Below are positions 8,371 to 22,100 of a DNA stretch of 64,000 bases, piece after piece. Position numbers and translations under genes: made by a program. How positions within the stretch are numbered: the stretch's first letter is position 1; the number at the start of each line of letters is the position of its first letter. Origin of the DNA: Hyperoplus lanceolatus (lineage: Eukaryota; Chordata; Actinopteri; Uranoscopiformes; Ammodytidae); NCBI GenBank assembly GCA_026929865.2, contig CM049402.1, positions 7,497,001 to 7,561,000 on the forward strand, given 5' to 3'. The notes under the pieces were generated by a model. That model saw nothing but the letters and a program-made list of their open reading frames with translations, ran no database searches and was not told the DNA's origin.

Positions 8371-11300
8371 TGCAGTGCAGGGGTGAATGTAGGTCAGACT
8401 CTGTAAATGAATCTCTTTTCAAAGTCTCGGCTGGAGCAACGTTTAGGCCTACTGCCTGCGTCTCTGGGATCAATATCTCTGTGTTTCATATGCAGCGGGG
8501 ACAACATTGTTATTTATTCATGATGATTTACATCCACTTGATTCTCCATTGATGTGCTTGTGCTCCACCAATGGTCATGCAGTGACATCTAGTGGTCATT
8601 CCCTAGAGTGCATGCACTAAAAACATTGGAGTTGCCGGATCATAAATATTGGGTTAAACAATTGAGAAAATCCCTCTTGTTCCCCCGCACCATCTTTCTT
8701 TTTTTACTCACATTAATGCTTCATGTGTTTCAGGGTTGTTTTGCAGCGCCATTAACTTGAATCTCACCACTTTCCACCTGTGATCGGAATGGACTTTACT
8801 ACTTGGAGGCCGTAAAATAAAGATGAAGCATAAAAATGTCAGCTAAAACTAGTGTGACAGCAACAATAAAATGGGGCTTTGAACTATTCATAAAAGAGCC
8901 CACTACAGTTAGCTACCTCTTCTCTCCATTAGGGGGTGCTGTCTGCTCACGTTTGAAACCGCTGCTTTTATAGTGAAGACATGAATGACTGAATAATATT
9001 CATTAATCTTCATGATAGATTCAGTGAGAGAGATGCAGCACTGGATATAATGAATATGCATATTGATGAGCCTCTTTTCACTCACCATCTAGATAATCCA
9101 AGCACATTCATTGATGCGTATATTTCCCTCTGCAGTCAGATTGCCCTCATTTCCAGGAAGCTTTCCTCGGGGTCACCCACAGCATGGTGCTCCCACTACT
9201 TGACCTTTAACCCCGGTAATTTCCCAGAGGTCTAGGGGAAGCACACAAAAGCATATAGGAAATGGTAATCACTGGTGTCTCAGACAACCCACATATTATG
9301 TTAACTAGATGAACCACAATTAACATATTATTGAAAGAGTCTCCATGTTTTGCCCACAGTGGATAGCATGGTGCAGTGCAGCACTGCAGCACACACACAC
9401 AAGCAAAATAATAGAACAGGGAATGACGACCTGTGTATCAATTGATTTTTTTTTTACGGAATGGAAATGTATGGAAATATCAGAGATGGTTTGAATAGCT
9501 TAACAGCACTTTGGGACGCGTCCTCTTCGCAATGCTTTGATTTCTCTGACCTTAGGTATTAGCAGCCTCCACATACATTAAGTCGTTTCCATGAATTTTC
9601 CCTTGGTGGTATCAACATACCATATTAAAATGATATGTAAATTCCTCTTGTAGTTAACAGAACATCCAGCCAATCCTACTGAAGTGTGTATGTGTGTGTG
9701 TACTATGTGTGTGTTTAACAGCATAACTACTTCATGTGAAGTAGCCTATCTAACTCAAAATAAATGGATGGAGTCAGTTCTTGCTGTTATTCGCGTGTTG
9801 TGCCAGCTAACATGACATTACATTAGTTGTAATTACAAACACAATTTTCGTATGCAATTACATCTATTTCTCCCCTGTAAGGCATTATATAAGATCTTTC
9901 CTTGAATCAAAGAATCATTTCAGTCTGCAGCAAGTGTCTTCAGTTGCCTAGCAACTCCAGCCCTGGTTGCGGACTAATGCTGTCTGAGTTGTGGAGGTAA
10001 ATCGGGGGGCAATCTGATTTCAAAATACGTTGCATGTGGGTGGGGGGGTCAAACTTTGCTCATACTCTGGGACAGTTTTCCCTATCCGTGCTGGATTCTT
10101 TTTGGGCTTTATTTCTGTCTATAATATAATAAAATACAATAAAGAGCTCAGTGGGGGGATGAGTGCTGCAGTTAAAAGAAGATTAAGAGACTCTAGACCA
10201 AGGACAACAACATCAGATAGCATCTAGTGATGGGAAAGTAACATTCAGCAGCTGACCGTGTAAGCCAAAGCTTACAAGTTCTCCCGAGTGGCGAATTAAC
10301 CATGCTCGCCACCTGAGCTGCACACAGTCCCCAGGCAAAAGATGTGGCTCTCTTCAAAAGCATGGAAATGTGCTTTGTGGATTGCAGCCATGTCCTTAAC
10401 TCGGGTGCTATGTAATAAATGCAGCGGTGGCTCTTCTCACATTCGCATGTGAAAAATGCAAATGCCCAGAGCCATTGTTCTTCTTCTTCTTCTCTTCAGG
10501 TTTCCTGCTTCCTGTCCGCTACGTACGCTACGCTAAAACAATTCCACATTGCCCTCAGCAAATCGACTTTCTCTTTTCCTCTCCTTTTTCTACTGCTCTG
10601 TTCATTAAAGTTTCATGGCAGATTTTTTACTTTGATAACATATGCATATTGTATGTCATGCTGCTGGATGCAGGTAAGGTAGCATCACAGAGGCTAAAAA
10701 AAATTCTGAAAGAAGTCCACATCCTTTCTACCCGGGGCTCTGTAATCTGTCATCTGCTTCTGGCTTCCCTTCATATCTTTACAGCTGGTGTCACCGCAAG
10801 TTAGGCAACAATTTGACAGCAAAGAAGAGAGGTTTTTATTGTGATGTTAAAACTCCAACCATCCAACTCATCGCACCGTTATGAAAAGAGCAGGTATGCC
10901 TTATCGGATATGCTATTTGAATTTCCATATAGGTTGTCATGCCTCCTATCCATCCGAAGATGACAGGGCCTGCATTTCCAAATGCACATGCAATCTGCGA
11001 TATGCCATCGCAGAGTTTTGATGAAGAGAATAAGGTATGAGGAAATCCTCTATTCACAGACAGATGGCAAATGCAATTTCCCACACTCGACAAGCATATG
11101 TTCAGCGTTTTCTCTATTGATTCCTAATCAAATATATAAGTGGAATGTGACAGGTACAAGGGGCCCTCCTTATGAAAAGGGAGTTCTCTTCCCAGATAAT
11201 TGTATGGAAAGTTAGAAGACTATAGCAGACATAGTATTTCAATCAATCACCCATCAATTTAGTCTTTCTGTTAAAAAAAACAATACACGACAATACAAAG

Positions 11301-12674
11301 TGAGAAAAGCAGAAAAAAACATGTAAAGATATATGCATTGGGAGCTTGATAAAAGTGTTTGAATGAGATTCACTTGCGCAGTTCTCCGGAGCTCCCAGTG
11401 TAAATAAAAATAACATAGTAATGATTTCTAGCATCCCTAATGCGTAACGAGTGGATGAAAATATATTGGATGTTTACCAGCCTATATCTGAGGCGAGAGG
11501 GCCTGACAGGGTAAGTAATCAGACACTGACAAACTCAATGGGAAAAGTCCCACCCTCTGCCTTTCTACCCCTTCTCTCTCTCAATCTCCCTTTCTTTTTC
11601 TTTTTTTTTTTTCACGAAAGCTTTCCGATGCATTTTTTTCGCTATACACTCTCTTCTTCTTCTTCTTCGTCTTGCCCCCGAAAAAAAAAAATCACTTTGT
11701 CACATAGCGACGCATCATTTCACATGCTAAATTTTTAAAAAGTGGAACTGGAAATCCTTTCTCTAAGCATGCAATATCCATTAGGGAGAAAATTATTCAT
11801 ATGATTCCCCCTGCATTATTTAGGGCTTAATGAAGAGAAACGTGTGCCCCCCTTCCCTTCCACACACTCTCGCCCCATTGTTAGCCACCCGATACTTCAC
11901 TTCTCAGGATATCACAGTTTTTGGTCTTGTACGGGATCCCGCAGTGCATGCTGGGTAGACAAGAGAGAGAAACAACTTTTGATCCCATAGTAATGAGCTT
12001 TAAAGTGCCCTCATTCCTCCATCACCTCTGGGCAGATTTGCTTGGTCGAGGCACCCTATGAATCTCATCTCTATAGAGGTTGTTAGGGTCTTCGTTTGTT
12101 GCCTCTTTTTTTTACCAGGCATTTTGCTTTATAGTGGGGAATGCAAGGTGTGTTTTTTTGGTCTTAAAGGCAGACCCACATGAATAACTAATACCCTACC
12201 AAAGCCTTCACTCACTCACTCGCCCTCTCTCCTCTCTGTATGATGCTGCGCCTTCTCTTCAGAAGAGACTCTCAAGGCAGAGAAATGGTTTATTGTAGTA
12301 CTGGTACATTTTGAGATTTTTGTCAATATGGCAACCTATTTTGCTTCGCATAACATGTCTTCTTTCATACTAGTATGAATAAAAGGTCCACAGTGTACAT
12401 TAAGGTGTTTATTTGACTGTACCTCGTCTGTTTGCATCTGTGTGTTGTTCAGCTAAACTTTTCATAATCTTTCTTGGCACTATTCTGATGATTATTCCAG
12501 AAGGATGTGTTCATAAGTTGTTGATTGTCTGATGTATGCTACACAAAATTCTTGAAAACATGCAGCAAATGCATTTTTAAGAGCCTGCATCCAAAATATG
12601 TTCTGTAAAAACGTGGACTATTATATGTTGAAAAGGGGAATTAAACTCTAGCTCTATTCAAGAGTTTTGCAAAT
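8371..12674. other. Gene-free, repeat-poor stretch
   Basis: No credible coding region. Most of it is single-copy-looking, AT-rich sequence with few recognisable repeats; there are short TG runs near 9687-9715. Segments such as 9040-9230, 10550-11100 and 11740-12070 have the homeodomain-site-rich look of conserved noncoding elements, but conservation cannot be judged from one genome. Confidence 0.4.
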
Positions 12675-13870
12675 GTAGGGGAGAACGGGGGAATGTGTGC
12701 CATCGGGTAATGTGAGACATCTAGGCAATGCAACACATTTTTGGTCATGTGAGATATATCTTTTCAAGCCCCTCTCATTTCGCCTTGGCCATGAAAGAGA
12801 GGACCTCATGGTGATGTTGTAAACACATTTTTTTCACAAAAATGTATTTTTCTTTCTTTCAAAAGTTTTTTTTATTAAATGTTAGTAACAAAATTGTAGC
12901 ACAATGAATACAAATGAATTTTCCCCTTTGTTTCCCGTACATACCCCACCCACATCCAACCCTCACACCCAACAACACGAAATATACACTACAAGAAACA
13001 GAAATAAACAATCAATATGAAAAAAAACCACATAAAGAAATAAAATGTAATCAAATAAAAGAGGGGGGAGGTAGCTACTCTTCTATAGTTGTTATTGGTT
13101 TTTTAAAATAATTTAGGAAGGGGCGCCAAATTCTGTCAAATTTATTCTCGGATCCCAGGGTAGTATAACGTATTTTCTCTAAATTCATACATGACATAAT
13201 GTCTCTAATCCAATGTGAGTGGGAAGGAGGAGCAGGATCTTTCCACTTGAGTAAGATAACCCTACGAGCAAGTAATGAGGTGAAGGCCAGTACCTTCACC
13301 TTCACTTTAGGCAAGCCCGGATTTGGAGCAATGCCAACAATTGCAGTGAAAGGGTTCGGCTCAATTTGATGCTGAAGTACTCCAGAAATTGTTCGAAAAA
13401 CTGATGTCCAGAACTCTGTTAAGGTGGGACACAACCAGTACATGTGAAAGAGTGGTGCGCTCTTACAGCTATACAAAAATATATTTTTCTTAATGAAAAA
13501 GTAAATGTTCTTGCTGTCTCGATTGTTGTGCTAAAGCAAATTGATTCAGGTAGAAAAACTTATATCATACATGTTGATGAACTACCAACATATGAAACTA
13601 TGTGATGATGATAACTGAGTATTAGCCTGATATGCTGAGAGAGGTAGTTTTTTTCTGAAATTGTGGCAGTGGGGTAAAGTGAGACAAATGCTGTGGGGTA
13701 AAGTGAGACAGTGTCTGTGCCCTCTTTTAATTAATCCATGATATTTTAGGTTGGAAGGAGACTTTGAATAAGACAAAAGACATTGTGGGCTGGAGGTGGG
13801 AGTTGATGGTTGAAGGGATGTCAGGAAGGGCATGGTTTGGCACATATGTATGTGGGGGACAGGAGAGTGA
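12675..13870. repeat. Dispersed GGGGTAA-motif repeat, copy 2, split by a LINE
   Basis: The copy opens with GTAGGGGAGAACGGGGGAAT and includes GGGTAATGTGAGACAT. After the LINE insertion (12855-13472) the family motif resumes as two tandem GTGGGGTAAAGTGAGACA units at about 13670-13710. Head and palindrome-region motifs match copies 1 and 3. The outer limit near 13870 is approximate. Confidence 0.5.
12855..13472 (-). mobile_element. 5'-truncated L1/Tx1-like LINE insertion with 19-bp TSD
   Basis: The minus strand encodes about 130 residues of the extreme C-terminal part of an L1/Tx1-type ORF2 (13075-13472). It includes the CPTLTEFWTSVF segment and a LARRVILLKWKDP segment that are typical downstream of reverse transcriptase in fish L1-like elements. 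A 3' UTR of about 200 bases follows, ending in an A-rich tail (T-rich on the plus strand, 12855-12880). The insertion is flanked by 19-base direct repeats, ACAAAAATGTATTTTTCTT (12836-12854) and the same with one mismatch (13473-13491). That is the signature of target-primed reverse transcription. The copy lost all of its endonuclease and polymerase domains and is not functional. Confidence 0.8.
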
Positions 13871-14240
13871 CCTTTAACATCAATAGACTCTAAGTAGTAT
13901 GTCTTTATTCAATGAATGATCCCAATAAAACAAATGCTCCGGAAAAAAAAATAAGAGACTATAAAAGTTCAGTGTCTCTTGTTTTACTATATCCTTAGGC
14001 ATATGTTTGAGTAGAATGAACATTTTGATTTTATAATATAAACTACTGACAACAATTCTACAAAATTCACAATAAAAATATTGTCATTTAGAGCATTTTC
14101 AATAAGTAATGTAGAGATGAATATTGAAGAAAAATCCAGACTGCTCTCCACGTCTGTACATTCAAACATTTCTGACAAATGAAATACAAAAATTAATTGA
14201 TTTCAAACCATTTTCAAACCAACTTGCAAAGTTCCATGAT
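13871..14240. other. Gene-free stretch
   Basis: AT-rich sequence between two LINE remnants. No gene or element boundary was recognised. Confidence 0.35.
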
Positions 14241-14257
14241 GATATCAATAAGCTGCA

Positions 14258-15806
14258 GTGTGCAGGGAGTTATCTACTCAATCTCCCATAGGGTCTAAAT
14301 TGAAATTGCTCGGTGAACTTCCACACCTGTCGGGTCAAATTTACAAGTATCTCATTGATGGTTTTAAGGGCACTACCTCAGGTCTAAAAGCTGTGTGGGA
14401 GAAAGATTTAGGGGTAGTACTGTTTGATGATGATGAATGGAATAGATTAGTGAAGGAGATGTTGAACCCAATGAGAGATGCAAGGTCTAAACTTATTCAA
14501 TTTAAAATACTAAACAGGCTTTACTGGACGCCGGTGAGAAAGCGTACGGCTGGTTTGAGTATTTCGGATCTCTGCTGGCGATGCCAGGCTGAACGAGGTG
14601 ATGTTGTTCACATGTTTTTGAATTGCCCCAGCCTTGCCATCTATTGGCAGAGGGTTATGCAAAAGATCACTGACAGTCTAGGTGTGAATGTGGAACTCAC
14701 TCCTGCTCTATGTCTCCTGAACAGTCTAAAAGGACACGAGAGAATTGGCCTGAAAACGGCCCAGTGGCTAAAGGTCGCGATTACAAAAGCTAAAAAGGTG
14801 ATACTGAGGCACTGGGCACAGTGGGCAGGGGGTAACAATCCTACTATCTCTGAATGGTTAACAGCCTTATCCGAAACTGCCTCTTATAGGCAAGGCAAGG
14901 CAAGGCAAGTTTATTTATATAGCACAATTCAAACACAAGGCCACTCAAAGTGCTTTACGGGGGCAAGATTAAAATACATAAAACACATTAGAAGACATTT
15001 AAAAGCGAATGAAAAGAAGTAAAACATTTAAATTAAATAAAAAGTACAGGTTAAAATGGAAACAGAAAAGTCTTCAGACTCGATTTAAAAGAACTGAGGG
15101 TTGCAGCAGACCTCAAGTTTTCTGGGAGTTCGTTCCAGATATTTGGTGCATAAAAACTAAAAGCTGCTTCTCCTCGTTTAGTCCTAACTCTTGGGACTGT
15201 AAGTAAACCTGTCCCAGATGACCTAAGGGCTCTGGACGGTTCATAACGTATCAGCAGATCAGTAATGTATTTTGGCGCTTAACCATTTAGTGCTTTATAA
15301 ACCAACATCAGTATTTTGAAATCAATTCTTTGAGTGACAGAAAGCCAGTGTAAAGACCTCAGAACTGGGGTTATAAGCGACTAATATATAAAATAAAAGG
15401 GAAAATTGACTTATATACAGAAGTCTGGGAAACATTTCTATCACAGGTCAGAGAAATTTGAATGACGAGAAGCCTGATGTACATATCATTTTAAATGAAC
15501 CTACAGTGCACCATGTTCGACTGGCGGGGCAGGTGGGACGGGGAGGGAATTATAGGGGGGGAGAAAATAATTTCCTTCTAGGTCAAGTGTTTACAAAGTT
15601 ATATGAATGTTGTCAGCGTGTTTGTGTCTGACTGTGCATGCATGTGTGAATACATGCAATTGGATATATGTATATGTGTAATGTACTGATATTGCTCTGA
15701 TTATTGTCTCTTTCATTTGCATCTAATTGAAGGTAGACTTGCCTCTTTTATTTTATTTTATGAATGCCTGTGAAGGAAATAATAAAAAAACTATATTTGA
15801 AAAAAT
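14258..15806 (+). pseudogene. L1/Tx1-like LINE ORF2 C-terminal remnant and 3' UTR, split by another LINE
   Basis: The plus strand encodes about 211 residues of ORF2 C-terminal region. Recognisable pieces are WEKDLGV near the start, LIQFKILNRLYWTP, and the zinc-knuckle-like CWRCQAERGDVVHMFLNCP (Cys-x2-Cys-x8-His-x4-Cys). The frame is cut after Ser-Tyr at 14885-14890 by a 480-bp insertion and resumes in frame at 15372 (SYKRLIYKIKGK...), ending at a TGA at 15459-15461. A 3' UTR then runs to an A-rich tail at about 15780-15806. The element is 5'-truncated: endonuclease and reverse transcriptase core are missing. It is a different subfamily from the copy at 12855-13472, because the two proteins share only the general pattern. 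Confidence 0.75.
14891..15370 (-). mobile_element. Rex1/L2-like LINE 3' fragment nested in the L1-like copy
   Basis: On the minus strand the sequence encodes the C-terminus of a CR1/Rex1/L2-type ORF2: LHWL..., then LRSSGTGLLTVPRVRTKRGE, AFSFYAPNIWNELPENLR and SFKSRLKTFLF-type segments. It then runs into a 3' tail ending in repeated CTTGC units (plus strand CAAGGCAAGG at 14891). Short direct repeats TTATAGG (14884-14890) and TTATAAG (15371-15377) flank it and mark the insertion site. The pentamer tail is typical of LINEs that end in a microsatellite rather than poly(A). The copy is 5'-truncated. The exact family (Rex1/Babar or a relative) is inferred from memory of the C-terminal motif. Confidence 0.7.
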
Positions 15807-18800
15807 TATCCAGACCAGACAATATTACAACACAGGTAGAATCTAATCAGGAAAGACAGAAAAAATATCTTAGAGTGCCATCTGATGCATTTATTCAGAA
15901 GACAATTTGTGTAGCCGGCGAAAAAAACGATTGCAAAGTACCAAGCGGATATGCCTGTGTCAAATACAAACTGTCACAGGCTATCACAGTCAAGGTTGGC
16001 TGGACTGTATATTAGCTTATGGAGGTTTTTTTCTGATATTGTGTTTGTGTAGGCGGGAGGGGGGGAGCAGATGGAGAGCTTGCAGGTGGGAGGATCAGGC
16101 TTGTGGGTTAGAAGCAGAGAGAGGAGGAGCTGTATGTCTGTCGCGTACATCCAGCTCTCTCCAGGGCTCCTAATATCACAGTATAGAGGGTGATAAATGG
16201 ACCCGCAAAGGCGACACTAACCAAGTTCACGGTTCAACAATTTGGTCACTCCGTTTTACTTATTCGTCTCTCCTTGTGTGCAAGAGGAATAGATAATATT
16301 TCCTTAGCCGACTTAGGTTTACTTATATCACTGTATGTGCTTGTTTCACGTACACAACACTTTGCATACGTGTCAGCATGTGAATCTTGTGCAAATTAAA
16401 TCCAATGGATGCAAAAAAAAAACACTTGGGGCAGTATGTATGTTTTATGACGCATTATGGTAAGAGTAATCGAGTTTGACTGCTCGGTGCGCATCTGCTA
16501 ACATGTTTGCAAATTGAAGTAAATATCGGAGACATTAGAAAATGTACAGACGCTGACCTTTTCCCCACAAATAAACAATGGCTTGCGACACTGTAGTTTT
16601 CTTCCCACAGGCCCGCAGCTATTATGGGTCACCAGGAAAAGGGAACACTTAAATCTGTTTACACATGTAACAACACCAATGCTTTTGGCGGTAGAGCGCG
16701 GTTTAACAAAGGAAAGACAGATGAATACTTTTAACTGTGTTACAGAACTAATTGAGTTGGGATAGAATATCTAATATAGTCAACTTTTTTTTTAATAGTT
16801 CTTGTGTGGTTGCGATGACTTGACGCACAATGTGAACACCATTGCACCAGAGTAAGCAAGTAGCTAATTTGCATCTGTAGTTCATGGATAGGCAAGAAAG
16901 ATATACCAATTACAAATAAATACCTCAAACTAATATGCATAATGTCAATAAAAAAACAACAATATAATTATACTAAACAACATAATAAACTCTGTGTTTA
17001 TCTACATCTATTGTTTGGCTTGAGGCACGTTTTAAATATAGCTCAACTATCCCTGAGTTTTCTTATATTTTTTGGGATATAATAAAACTTTCTAACTACT
17101 TTAATGAAAACAGATTGAACTGATGTCTTTTCCTCAAGGCCGTCCATATGTCTGTCCGTTTTTGTGTTTTAAGGCTCCGGCCTGTCCAACCATACCTTTA
17201 TTTACCCATCTGTCCTTGTGGGTTCTCTCCCCTCATTTTGTTTAATAATTGACACACTCTCCTTCTTTGATACGTACTTTAATGGCTTTTTTGCACCAAC
17301 CTTGTAAAAATCTGCACTCACCGTCCTCCTTTCCTGCTGAGTTTAGAGTGCTAACCCAGTCACTGATTTTCCTGGTCCCAGCCTCTTTCATTTAATATTC
17401 ACATAGAGCTCAATCAATTTTTCATATTCATAAAGAAAGAGGTAAAGTCGAAAAAAAATATCAATTTCGGTGTGCCAGGCGTGACATGAGTATTCCGAAT
17501 TTACTAAAACAAAAAAATGTGTGGATCAGCACCCTTTTTCTTTGCTCCTTTTTGTAGTGGGTGCATTGCCTTATTGTCAGTACAAAGGCAGTTTATGTTT
17601 TTTTTTTTTTTTTTTTCATGGTATGTTGTTGAACCCCATTTTACACTATCTATGGCTCATAACGTTAAGTGTACTGTTGACAAAAGTTATTGCCTGCTCA
17701 CGGAAGCCTCATTTATTGTACGCTTCGGGCAAAGGAAAGATTTCAAAGTGAGAAATTGTCTCTTTGAAAGGTTTATTTATTTATTTATTTGTTCATACTC
17801 TGGGAAAGTGGCGTATTTTTAATAGCACCACTTGACACACACACACAGCATACACTGCACAAACATTTTTTTAAAGCGGCTCGAGAGCAGCCTTTAAAAT
17901 GTTTCCAATTTTCTCCTAAAACAAAGAAAAAAATCACATTATGTTTTCAAAGTCTGGGGGATAAGGGATCCAGGGTTTTCTATCAATTATTGAAATTGAT
18001 ATCTCACTCCAGGATTATTCAGTATTACAGTGTGGAGCTTAACACGGGGCATTTAGCATATTTGCACATGCTTGTTGTGCTGTTAATTGCATAGAACCGC
18101 TCAAAGGGCACGCAACACTTTTTATACCGGAGTATTCAAGTATTCAAAAGGAGCAAACAGTTATAATAAATGGGCCAATTGTATAGTGTGTGAGACAATA
18201 ATACAGATATAGTAAGATTATTTGCCTTCTTCTCCACCTGTGTGACCTTGCTCATGCTCATTTGGTGGCAGCAGAAACACTGCTAATTAGAATCCGTAAG
18301 GCTGTCATTACTAGCAATGACAAAGAGGGGAGGAGGAGGAGGGGATGGAAGAAAGCACAGGGGATACAATGCTCTAATTTGTCGATTTATATTAGGGAGG
18401 GTCAAGAATACATTTTGAATTACATTTTACAACAATTCCTCAGAAGCAAGAGGAGAGACCTACATTTAAGTCGGAAGAGGGATGAATACCGTCTATTCAT
18501 TTCCCTTCATATTTTGCTTAATGAGAAATGTAATGCATGAAACACAGAACAACGCTGCACACTCAAGGAAATCCCCTCCAGAAACGAAAAAAGAAAAAAA
18601 ACGCAAGATCTCAGCACATTTCTAGGAAGTAGGATTGAAGGCAAAAAATGTTTTTAAATAATACAATGCATTTTTTATTGGCATCTATTTCTGTTTATTA
18701 CAACTCAATGAAGACAAATTTGGCATAAAAAGTGATTATGCATCCAGGCTAGGGAAGTGCGAAATAGGGAAGCGCCAATGGGGGGGGACGCATGATTCGG

Positions 18801-19049
18801 AAAAACACGCAGTGGAAAGTGGATATGTTGAAATGCAAATTATTCAAGGGGGTTTTTGTTTCAGAGGCATGCAGGGGTGAAATTGGCCTTTAAACGCGTT
18901 GGCATACTAATGTCTGGAGGTGCATCCACCTTCAGCTCGTTCAGAATAAACCATAATTGGCTCGTGGTTGTCGACCGGCAACGCATACATTTGCAGCATA
19001 TAAAATTAGCCATGTCTATGCTCTATGGTTGTAAGCTTAAGAGAGAGAG

Positions 19050-19050
<1 letters not shown>
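15807..19050. other. Gene-free stretch
   Basis: No supported gene. Simple-sequence pieces include a T-run at 17595-17617 and (TTTA)n at 17767-17790. Open frames are short and without recognisable domains. Confidence 0.4.
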
Positions 19051-19107
<57 letters not shown>

Positions 19108-19148
19108 TGTGTGTGTATGTGTGTGTGTGTATATATATATGTGTGTGT
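19051..19148. repeat. Compound (TG)n/(TA)n microsatellite
   Basis: A TG run broken by TATATAT blocks and variant TATG units, preceded by GAGAGAGA. Confidence 0.9.
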
Positions 19149-22100
19149 AGCCTGCAGGTATGTAGACCAAAGTGGGGACTTGGAGTATCCTTTATGTAGT
19201 GTGGAGGGTGGAGGTGAGTTTTCCTTTGAGGATCTATAGTGTAACTATACGGCGGCACACTGGCAACTCGTGATAAGGCTCAGCAGGTCTGTTTGCTTTA
19301 CTACACGTGAGATAAAGATGACTATATTAAATTACAGTATATCAAACGGGAAAAGACTTACATACTTACATGTAGTGTAGGATAGTAGGCTGGTTAAGGG
19401 TCATGTTGAGGAAAATAAATTAAGAGAATAATCATGTAATTTTATGAGAAAAAAGGCATAACAATAAGAAAATGAAGATTAAAAAAGGAAGGGGTTATGA
19501 GAATCGTAGCTTAAGGGCGTGTTCACACCAACTTTGTTCAGTGCAGTTGAAATAAACCCTGGTGTGGTTCATTTGGGGTTGGTTTGAACGCAGTGCGAAT
19601 GCAATTGAACTCTGGAGCGGATACCGCTGTGTGAACCCTATGCGCACTAATCACAGGAAGCACAGTATTTACGCATTGTTTCGCCGTCTTTTTCACAATG
19701 TCTTTCATTAAATGCGCGTGTTATTAAGTTATTTAGCGGATGTTGTCACACCCATATGCTCTGCCCGCTACAGTCTGCTGCTATTGTTATGTGAAATGAG
19801 AAACGTTGAGCATCTTGTGAACAAAAAGCTAAGATTAGAGTGAAGTGAAAGAGTGAAGGCTTATCTCTGTGTTGTGTAGCATAGATGTGCTAATGCTTCT
19901 TCTGTTGATCATTTTGCAGACAGTCAGATTTCTCTTTTGACATCTCCAGGTTCGGAATCACCGTTCAGATGAACTCATGCTTTGAACACAAACTATGATC
20001 CCACTGGAAGGATATAAGAGGATTAGGTCACTGCTGTCTTTTATATTTATTCATGAAACTTTACTTTAATCTGACAGTTTATCCTTCCGTTACCAGAGTT
20101 TTTCTATTCATTTTCAATTTATTTATTATTTTGCAAATAAATTCAATTATTAAACAATCTTATTTTTCTATAATTTATTGACGTGTGACTTGCTTGAGAA
20201 TCACTTTTTTAAACTTTGTATCTTGGCCTCTTCATGGAGATCATTGTAGTTGCTGTCGCTGCTATAAAAATAAAAGTCCAATTGGGTTTTTATCACAGTT
20301 TCAGTGCTGACACCGTGAGCTACTTAAAGGATAACATTTAGCTTGAAGAGGTAGATTCAAAATCAATCAGGTGTCATATAGTGTGGGCTTTGCGTTTGCT
20401 ACAGCGTGCAGGGCTCCAGATGCATATTTGTTTCAGTGAGTCAGCTCTACGATTGGCATTCAGTTGAACTCCCGGCAGGATTTCAGGCAATAAATATGGA
20501 AATCTGAGCATGAGAGCCAGGCTCTTGTCTAGCTGTTTTTGCCTATTGCACAGTTTAGTCAAGTATCACTTCAGCATAAACAGACTGATAGCAAACAGTA
20601 AGATTGGAGCCTTCGCAACCGGCAACTATCTGCTTCTATACGCGATCACTTGGAGAACATTTTTTGCATTTAAATATTAAACATTTTCAATTTGCAAAAT
20701 CCGCCTGGCCTGCTTTGTTTTTCATTAATTATATGTTGGCAGATATGATGATAGGAACAGGAATCATCTGTGCACAATAGATTTAGCTTCGTTCTTTTTT
20801 GTTTCATTACAAGGTTCTTGGCACTAGATGATCCTTTAGTTCCCTTCTGCCATCCTTGGCAGTGACACATGCTGTGACCAACAGCTGCTAAGATAATTGT
20901 CCAGAAAGCATGTCCCAATGAATGCTTTGTGCAGGTAAACATGAAAGCAGTGATACAATGTACCTGAGGACAAATCATTTTTTTTATTATTGTTCTTTCG
21001 GACAATTCCACACAATACACCATTATCTCTTTCACATCATACATCTTAATTAGTGTAATAATAATAAACACACAAATAATGTGTGTAAGGAGCGCACATC
21101 AACTGCTTTATTAATCCTCGACTATGGGGGATCCCGGGGAGATGTCCTGATTTTTCTTAACTGGGAAAATGCCTTGTGTGGGAGGCTGTAATGAGCCTCT
21201 GCCGGACACCCAATCACTGGTCGGGGGGAGACCGTCTCAAAATACCCCAAACGAGTTCTCTGAGCAGTTCAACCAAGCTGAAAATAGCAGCGCACGGGGA
21301 TAAAATGATCCGAGGGTGTAGGCTGCAGTCTACAGTGGGGATAATTGTAACTTTAATGTAAACTTGAACCGCCAGTCCAATCATGAACATACAACATCAC
21401 CATTAAGTTTCCTTGAATGTCAGAAGAATGAAAAGCTGCATTTTCCAATTTTTCAAAAGTCTATTTTTTTAATGCAGTTTGGGAACAAATCAATCAAGTC
21501 GGCATGCTATTTCATTAATTTAGCCTATGGTTATTCTTCTTTTGACCTTGATATGTCTATGATAATTTTAGGGGTTTTGACAACTTGTGCCCAGCTGCTG
21601 CACCACCAATATGATGCGCTTGTCTTGGGCACTGTAAGTAGATCCATACAATAGTGAAAAAGTGTGTTTTTTATGTGTCCTTGCCTGTGTGTGTAGTATA
21701 CTCCTGATGTAAATAAACAAGGAAAACAACAAACTAATTGGGGAAAAGTAGATAAGGAAGTATTGGAAAAGGGCTAAACACTTTGAAATACATGCCATGG
21801 GTTTAATTTGCCCTCCTCTTCACTTTGTCTTATATTTTAATGTCCGTTCTGCAAACCAAAGGTTGGAGGCATGGAAGGTGTGGAGTGAGTTGGTCAGGCT
21901 CTGACAGAGATAACAGTGTTGGTATCTGGCTGAGTGATACAATAAGGGGAAAAACCGGAAACAGCACCGGACACCTGTTACAGATAAGTGACAGTGACAG
22001 AAGCCCTCAGGAGATCCTTATTAATGTCGGATGGGTTCAACTAAATCAACTTCAATAGACTATGGAAGAACTCTTAAATGTTTAAACCAGTGGTGTTAAA

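Noticed and set aside
14258-15022. A host gene of 254 codons
   Set aside because: The residues match the C-terminal region of L1/Tx1-type ORF2, and the last 43 codons are the inserted second LINE read in the wrong direction.
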